This document shows, one piece after another, positions 59,123 to 64,000 of a stretch of DNA of 64,000 nt. The translations under genes and the position numbers were made by a program. Position 1 is the first letter of the stretch, and each line of letters opens with the position of its first letter. Origin of the DNA: Pseudobdellovibrionaceae bacterium (GTDB taxonomy: Bacteria; Bdellovibrionota; Bdellovibrionia; Bdellovibrionales; UBA1609); assembly GCA_023898385.1 (NCBI GenBank), contig CP060220.1, positions 1,922,001 to 1,986,000 of the forward strand, written 5' to 3'. Under the pieces are notes generated by a model that was not told the DNA's origin, did not search any database, and was given only the letters and a program-made list of their open reading frames with translations.

Positions 59123-60054
59123 TTACTCCTCCTCAATTTACGAGAACTGTTTTGCGAAACTTTCTCAGGGCTCGTGTTTTTACCTAACAAAGCTTCAAGA
59201 GATGTGATTTTTTTATCCAAATCTATATTTGAATTGCCGGCGAGCCGATTCTCACTCATCATGACTTTTATCTTTTTGTATGCAGCAAGGGCTTGCTCAT
59301 AATCTTTTTGTTGAACTTCGTAAATTGAAGCTTCTCGTAGGCGATACTCCAAAGTGCGTGGATAGGTTAAAATAGCCTGCTGCAATGTTTTTAGAGCAGC
59401 ACCGTAGTCGCCCTGAAGTTCATGACACTCCGTCAAACCCTCAAGCGCCACTCGGTGGTTCGGATCTTGTGAAATAATCTTGTTGAAGTGATATTCAGCT
59501 TTAGCCGGCTGTTGATCTCGCAAATACACTTGGCCCACAAATGTATGAGCGGCAACAAGGTCTGAGTCTAAATCTATTGCCTGTTGAAAGCTCTGCATTG
59601 CGCCACCATACTCTTCAACACTCCAAAGGACTCGACCTTTTTGGTAATGTAGCAGTCCCAAATTGGGTGACTTTTTAAGTGCAAGATCAATCATCCAAAG
59701 GGCTCTTGATGTATTTTTATTGGCTTCTGCAGATAAGCTCAGGTAGTAAGGACCCCATGGGCCTTGATGGTGCTCTTGGCTCAAAAAGTTGCCCATATCT
59801 TCCACTGATGACCACTTGCCTTCACGCACGCAGTTGTTGGCTAGCTCGACGACCTTCTTCCAGGATTCATTTTTCCAGCTTCTTCGGCGATTAGGGCAAC
59901 TAAAAGCGCCAGATGCAGATATTTCACCAAGGTTTTCTGATTTTACTTGTTTTGTATATACAAGGGACCTCTCATTCTCAGCCTTTTTTGCAGAATGAGC
60001 ACAGCCAAAACTAAATATTGAAAGAACCAACATGGCGATTAAATTATTCATCAT
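59119..60054 (-). CDS. TPR lipoprotein of the Agl-Glt cluster (AglT/GltE-like)
   Basis: A 311-residue lipoprotein. The signal MMNNLIAMLVLSIFSFGC has a good lipobox (SFGC), so it should be anchored in a membrane, probably the outer one. Four to five TPR repeats follow (about residues 130-290; LLHYQKGRVLWSVEEYGGAM and FVGQVYLRDQQPAKAEYHFN). The C-terminus is basic. Overlaps of four bases join it to both neighbours. Myxococcus AglT and GltE are TPR proteins in equivalent clusters; which of them this matches is uncertain. Confidence 0.8.
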   Translation of the reverse strand: MMNNLIAMLVLSIFSFGCAHSAKKAENERSLVYTKQVKSENLGEISASGAFSCPNRRRSWKNESWKKVVELANNCVREGKWSSVEDMGNFLSQEHHQGPWGPYYLSLSAEANKNTSRALWMIDLALKKSPNLGLLHYQKGRVLWSVEEYGGAMQSFQQAIDLDSDLVAAHTFVGQVYLRDQQPAKAEYHFNKIISQDPNHRVALEGLTECHELQGDYGAALKTLQQAILTYPRTLEYRLREASIYEVQQKDYEQALAAYKKIKVMMSENRLAGNSNIDLDKKITSLEALLGKNTSPEKVSQNSSRKLRRSK

Positions 60055-63000
60055 GATCCCACCGCCTCTTTAAACACCGGCACTACTATGCCCGGCTGAC
60101 TGAACTTAACTAAAGACTCTTTCTTTGGTCTCATATTCAACTGATCAAGCTCACCTTGAATTTTTGGAACAGTACCGTCGTGCAACTGCAGTCGACGGGC
60201 CTCGTTGAGAGCTTGGGCCATTGTTTGAACACTTTTTTCTTCCATTGGAATGGCCAAATTATCAATTTCTGCTCTGAACGCAGTTTCTTCTTCTTGCGGT
60301 ACACCCTCTGGTAAAGGCATCGTCCTAATGGCTGTAACGTAGCTTCCGTAGAGATGAGCTAGCCGACGAAGGGCTTCAACAGAAGACCCAGGATCACCAT
60401 ATCTAATGACAGCTTGATAGGCCGTTTGCGCTTTTTCTAGTTTTTCGGTCTTAAGCGCCAACACCAAGTGAACCCGTTCGGCTTTTGACTTTAAACTTTG
60501 TTTATCAAACTCTTGCTCAAGAATTTGCGCTTGCATCATTCGCGCTTGGGCCTTGGCATATGTCGAAGCTGTTCCATCCATATTAAGGACCTTCTTCGCC
60601 ATCGCAAAGGCATCGGTATATTGTTTTTCAGCAAACACCTTTTCAAGTATTTTGAGTTGAGCCAGGCTGGCTTGAGGTTGAACACCCAGTGCGATCAAAT
60701 TCTCAAGACTTTGCTGGTGGGCGCGAACATTCCCCTTAGCTAGCGACAATTCTTCTACTTTAGCTAGGGCATGGGCGGCATGTTCGCCCTTCAATGACGC
60801 GACTTTTTCAAACAGTGCCATAGCGCCATCGGTGTCGCCTTCTACCAACAAATAGTCTGCTGCTAACGACAACCACTTGCCTGCGTTTTCTGAATCTTTT
60901 GCCGCCAATACTTTAATCACTTTCACACCCCGAGACAGCTCGCCCATGGTCTCGTAGGTCTCAGCAGCCTTGACCAAAGCGTCTTTCGCCTGCTTTGACT
61001 CAGGAAATTGTTCGGCAAACCGAACAGCGGCATCGGCTCCACCCCAAAAATCTTCTAATTGAAAATGAATCTGCAATGCATTCCAATAGGCTTTTTCTGC
61101 AAGCGTTGATTTAGGGTTTTCTTGTGCAAAATCTTTGTACTGGCTCATCGCCATTTTCAAGTTGCCCGATTCTTCAAGCTGCTGAGCCTGTAAGAAGTAA
61201 GACTGTTCGTAGATCTTTCGAAGTTTAGTTATACGATCTTGAGCTAACTTCGCTCCCATTAACTTTTTACTGTAATTCTTAAGACCCTCATAATCTTTTT
61301 TCAAATTCAGAATATCCAAATAGAGGTCTTGTGCCTTCATGCCTTTTTCAGTTTTAGCAAACATGTCACCGATGCTTACAAAAATCGGAGCCGCTTCGTC
61401 ATATCGAGCTTTCTCATAGGCAATAATACCCATCTTGAATTCCACATCAAGACGGTAGTCGCCCTTGGGATGAGAATCTATGTACTTTTTAGCAAACTTT
61501 TTAAATAGCACCTCGTCTTCGCCATTCCACTTATCATTTACTGCTTTTTCTAAGCTAACAATGGCACCATATCTTGAATCATGACCGAGTTTTTCTTCTT
61601 TGGTGTGCTGTCCAACATGCCAGTATTGCTCACTGGCCATGCGGTATTTTTTACGCTGAAACAGGAGTTCTGCATAAACGAACCGGGCCTCGTGGGCTTC
61701 TTTTGAATTGTCATCGTAGCGCAGGTGAATTCGAAACGCGTCTTCCGCCACATCGGCGAATTCAGGGCCGTTGGGATTCTTCTTGTAAATCTTAAGCCAC
61801 TTTGTCGCGAGCTTTAAACTTGTGCCACTCACCCGGCCAGCACAAAGACCCATTGGAGTGTCTTTAGTAGGTTGCCCGTTTTCATCAATAATTTTCTCTG
61901 GCTGTGAATCTAGCCAGCGGCTGCCTTTTTGGCAAACTTCGCCTAACTTTTCCATTTGTCGCACGGCAAGCTTTTGATCTTTCATTTTTTCGTAGTTCCA
62001 GATTAATTCTTCATGAATTTCAGGAACACTGGCCGACTTTGGCCGATTATCGATAAAATCTTCTAAAACAATGCGTCGATCAGAATAACGGCTATGTCGG
62101 TCGTACAGGGTGGCCAAGCGCAGAATAATGGGAGCCACGTCCAGTTGCCCAGCCTGACTTTGAAAATAACTGAAGGCTTGTTTTGCCGGCAGCACATCTT
62201 CGTAAAAGATGGTCATATCCAAAAGCGCTTCTTTTCTTAAATCAAGGCGAGCATCGATATTGTTTTGTTCCACATATCGACCATACTCTACGACCGCCTC
62301 AAGCTCTTTAAGGCCATCCATTGGTTGATGGAGGTTGTAGTAAGACCAAGCGGCCTTGTACAAACCATAGGGATACACTCTCGACTGAGGGTATTTTTTG
62401 ATGGCATTAAAGTGGTCCAATGCAAATTTAAATTTCTGACGATCAAAATTAATTTCACCAATGGCTAAATGACAGTCTGCCACCAGTGGAGAATAACTGT
62501 GATCTTTTACAATCGTCCAATATTTTTTCTCGGCTTCTTTCTGCTGGCCGAGCTGCTGGCGGGCAAAGCCATTGTTAAAAATAACTAGATCCATTTTTCT
62601 ATAGCGAGGAAAACGTCTTTCTATTTTTTCGTATATATCTATGGCTTGCGTGATGAACTTTTTAGATGAAGCCTTTTTTACGAGAGCTGGCGCTGCTTTC
62701 ACCACCGTGTCAGACTGCCGATTCAGCTCTAAAAAGCGGTCTGTCTTTGATCGACGCATGTAGAGCTCTGCTAAACGAAAATGCAAATCGGGCTCAATGG
62801 GTGATCCTTTATATTTTCGAAGAAGCTTCTGAATTTGCTGGACGGCTTTTTTCTCACTAGTTGAAATCAAGACTTCAGCCTGCAGAGCCCTGAGGTCATT
62901 TTCTTTTTCATTGCCCTCAACCAGCTTTAATTCCTCAAGACCAGTCTTCACCTTCGGCTTTTCAGCGGCACGCACCTCTCCCCAAATTGAAACCAAAAGC

Positions 63001-63059
63001 GCTCCTAACAAGACGCCCAGGGTTCGGTTTGTTTTAAGAGTTCGTATCGCGTTCATCAT
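60051..63059 (-). CDS. Giant periplasmic TPR protein of the Agl-Glt cluster
   Basis: About 1002 residues from ATG 63059, with a signal peptide (LGVLLGALLVSIWGEVRA). The rest is a long array of TPR-like helical repeats (for example LYMRRSKTDRFLELNRQSD, VEFKMGIIAYEKARYDEAAP, DGAMALFEKVASLKGEHAAH). ATG 63071 is 12 bases upstream but abuts the AAGGA site, so 63059 or 63056 is the better start. It directly follows the two TolR-like genes. Its size and position suit the GltD/AgnA-type periplasmic linker of the gliding machinery; exact orthology is inference. Confidence 0.8.
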   Translation of the reverse strand: MMNAIRTLKTNRTLGVLLGALLVSIWGEVRAAEKPKVKTGLEELKLVEGNEKENDLRALQAEVLISTSEKKAVQQIQKLLRKYKGSPIEPDLHFRLAELYMRRSKTDRFLELNRQSDTVVKAAPALVKKASSKKFITQAIDIYEKIERRFPRYRKMDLVIFNNGFARQQLGQQKEAEKKYWTIVKDHSYSPLVADCHLAIGEINFDRQKFKFALDHFNAIKKYPQSRVYPYGLYKAAWSYYNLHQPMDGLKELEAVVEYGRYVEQNNIDARLDLRKEALLDMTIFYEDVLPAKQAFSYFQSQAGQLDVAPIILRLATLYDRHSRYSDRRIVLEDFIDNRPKSASVPEIHEELIWNYEKMKDQKLAVRQMEKLGEVCQKGSRWLDSQPEKIIDENGQPTKDTPMGLCAGRVSGTSLKLATKWLKIYKKNPNGPEFADVAEDAFRIHLRYDDNSKEAHEARFVYAELLFQRKKYRMASEQYWHVGQHTKEEKLGHDSRYGAIVSLEKAVNDKWNGEDEVLFKKFAKKYIDSHPKGDYRLDVEFKMGIIAYEKARYDEAAPIFVSIGDMFAKTEKGMKAQDLYLDILNLKKDYEGLKNYSKKLMGAKLAQDRITKLRKIYEQSYFLQAQQLEESGNLKMAMSQYKDFAQENPKSTLAEKAYWNALQIHFQLEDFWGGADAAVRFAEQFPESKQAKDALVKAAETYETMGELSRGVKVIKVLAAKDSENAGKWLSLAADYLLVEGDTDGAMALFEKVASLKGEHAAHALAKVEELSLAKGNVRAHQQSLENLIALGVQPQASLAQLKILEKVFAEKQYTDAFAMAKKVLNMDGTASTYAKAQARMMQAQILEQEFDKQSLKSKAERVHLVLALKTEKLEKAQTAYQAVIRYGDPGSSVEALRRLAHLYGSYVTAIRTMPLPEGVPQEEETAFRAEIDNLAIPMEEKSVQTMAQALNEARRLQLHDGTVPKIQGELDQLNMRPKKESLVKFSQPGIVVPVFKEAVGS

Positions 63060-63077
63060 TATATTAACCATTCCTTC

Positions 63078-63590
63078 TTATTGATTAGCCATCGTCGCAA
63101 GCTTCATATCTGCATAACCAGCGAGCGACGACGTATACATCACTTTCTTCAATAATCCGTAATCTAGGCCCTGATCGGCCAACATCACAATTTTTCCGTC
63201 AAACTGAAACTCAGTGTTTTGCTCAGCAATGGCTTGTGCCTTTTTTGCTTGTTCATCCAATGCCTGAAACAGTCCTTTAATAAAATCGGGATCGTTCGCC
63301 TCTGTCGAGTTCACCTCAAGATGCCCTTCGTTCATGGGGACAATCTTTTTATCATCCACATAGATGCCATCTGTCGCTACCACTAGGCGGACGGCTTCAA
63401 CCGGGTCCGTATAGCTCGATGAATGAGGAAGTTTTAGTCCTTCATGAGCGGTGACATGAACGGCACTTGTCGAGTAGCTTTTTAACAAAAACACAATCAT
63501 AATAGTGAACATGTCCACCATAGCTGTGAGCTGAAGAATGAATGTGGATTTGCGATTGTTTCGCTTCATTGTTTCAACAGCGCGTCTCAT
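63078..63590 (-). CDS. TolR/ExbD-like stator protein (AglQ/AglS type), second copy
   Basis: A 170-residue protein starting MRRAVETMKRNN, preceded by GGAGGGATAA. One membrane helix near residues 16-40 holds the proton-path Asp (LQLTAMVDMFTIMIVFLLKS), then a periplasmic TolR domain (LKLPHSS, VRLVVATDGIYVDDK, ending LLKKVMYTSSLAGYADMKLA). In Myxococcus AglR (TolQ-like) with AglQ and AglS (TolR-like) form the gliding motor. The gene follows another TolR-like gene with a one-base gap. Confidence 0.9.
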   Translation of the reverse strand: MRRAVETMKRNNRKSTFILQLTAMVDMFTIMIVFLLKSYSTSAVHVTAHEGLKLPHSSSYTDPVEAVRLVVATDGIYVDDKKIVPMNEGHLEVNSTEANDPDFIKGLFQALDEQAKKAQAIAEQNTEFQFDGKIVMLADQGLDYGLLKKVMYTSSLAGYADMKLATMANQ

Positions 63591-63591
63591 T

Positions 63592-64000
63592 TTATCCCTC
63601 CACCACGTTGGCAAACACCACGTCAGGAAACATCACATCTGTGGCTACCATTTGTCCTGTGGCTCCATCTTGAATTTGAACTTGCTTAGCTTTATCTTTT
63701 ATAGTTCTTGCTTCATCTATAACTTTAACGATTTGCTCATAAGAAATGCCCTCTTTTGGAAATAAATCCAGTCGAAAAGTCTTAGGGTATTTTTGTTTCA
63801 CTACCACCAGGGCTCCCTGCAGACCCGTTAAATCCCACTCTCCGGCCGTTTTTGGCAATTGAGTGCGATTAACCACTCGGCCATCTTCGGAAACCGTGAG
63901 TGAAAAGCCCTGAGCCTGGTCCATTTCAAGCTTTACTAATATTTCACGTTCTTTTTTGTTGCGATCTTGCTCGATAGCTTCTTGCACAGCCTGAGGCAAT
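63592..64000 (-). CDS. TolR/ExbD-like stator protein, first copy (partial, cut by window edge)
   Basis: The C-terminal 135 residues are present: a periplasmic TolR-type domain (FSLTVSEDGRVVNRTQLPK, ALVVVKQKYPKTFRLDLFPK, ISYEQIVKVIDEARTIK, VMFPDVVFANVVEG). The N-terminal membrane helix should lie beyond position 64000. It pairs with the next TolR-like gene. A TolQ/AglR-like gene is expected immediately upstream but cannot be seen. Confidence 0.85.
   Translation of the reverse strand, partial: LPQAVQEAIEQDRNKKEREILVKLEMDQAQGFSLTVSEDGRVVNRTQLPKTAGEWDLTGLQGALVVVKQKYPKTFRLDLFPKEGISYEQIVKVIDEARTIKDKAKQVQIQDGATGQMVATDVMFPDVVFANVVEG

Overview
The window looks like chromosomal DNA of a Bdellovibrio-like bacterium (phylum Bdellovibrionota, formerly grouped with the Deltaproteobacteria). 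The evidence is the combination of a Myxococcus/Bdellovibrio-type gliding (Agl-Glt) gene set, a Bdellovibrio-style flagellin, a RibBX-type riboflavin enzyme and NtrYX. This placement is inferred from gene content; there is no rRNA in the window.

Region 1 (1-6857, minus strand) is the classical translation/transcription block. Read in the direction of transcription it is rlmB, tRNA-Thr(TGT)-Tyr-Gly-Thr(GGT), tuf, tRNA-Trp, secE, nusG, rplK, rplA, an L10 leader, rplJ, rplL and the start of rpoB. Region 2 (7.1-20.0 kb) holds a hybrid sensor protein that has lost its phospho-accepting histidine, then a long minus-strand operon ribE-ribBX-ribH-orf85-ntrY-ntrX-proS-pyrF, and clpB. Region 3 (20.1-34.6 kb) is mixed: a four-Cys small protein, an ApbE-like lipoprotein and an alpha/beta hydrolase; flagellin; a lysine-rich H1-like protein with an acidic tail; a secreted 2OG-oxygenase-like protein; a receiver-less sigma-54 activator; a tyrosine recombinase; a HAD phosphatase; a FecR-domain protein paired with a TPR/beta-barrel protein; a TSUP permease; and a Crp/Fnr regulator.

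Region 4 (34.6-44.6 kb, minus) contains recO, mgtE, a lipid-flippase-like membrane protein and an unrecognised 331-residue protein, then the peripheral arm of complex I only (nuoB-CD-E-F-G-I). Region 5 (44.9-50.0 kb) has a secreted subtilisin-like protease and a heterodimeric MdlAB-type ABC exporter. Region 6 (50.0-53.2 kb) is a small accessory island: a DUF4143-type AAA ATPase behind a 23-bp perfect inverted repeat, a REP-associated Y1 (HUH) transposase, and at least four copies of a GGTACC-headed repeat, two of which form a 42-bp perfect inverted pair.

Region 7 (53.2-64.0 kb, minus) is an Agl-Glt-type gliding/envelope machine. It runs from two tandem TolR/ExbD proteins (the first cut by the window edge) through a 1000-residue TPR protein, a TPR lipoprotein, a 78-residue periplasmic protein, a GltG-like FHA protein with an AgmX/PglI C-terminus, an outer-membrane barrel and an 850-residue TPR protein, to a 211-residue periplasmic coiled coil. 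Two TolR-like proteins would form a proton-driven stator with a TolQ-like protein that probably lies just beyond position 64000. The other products would link that motor through periplasm and outer membrane.

No CRISPR array, prophage or obvious defence system was seen. The most unusual items are the repeat/RAYT/ATPase island with its leaderless-promoter palindrome, the histidine-less hybrid kinase, the peripheral-arm-only nuo operon, and the poorly described small members of the gliding operon.
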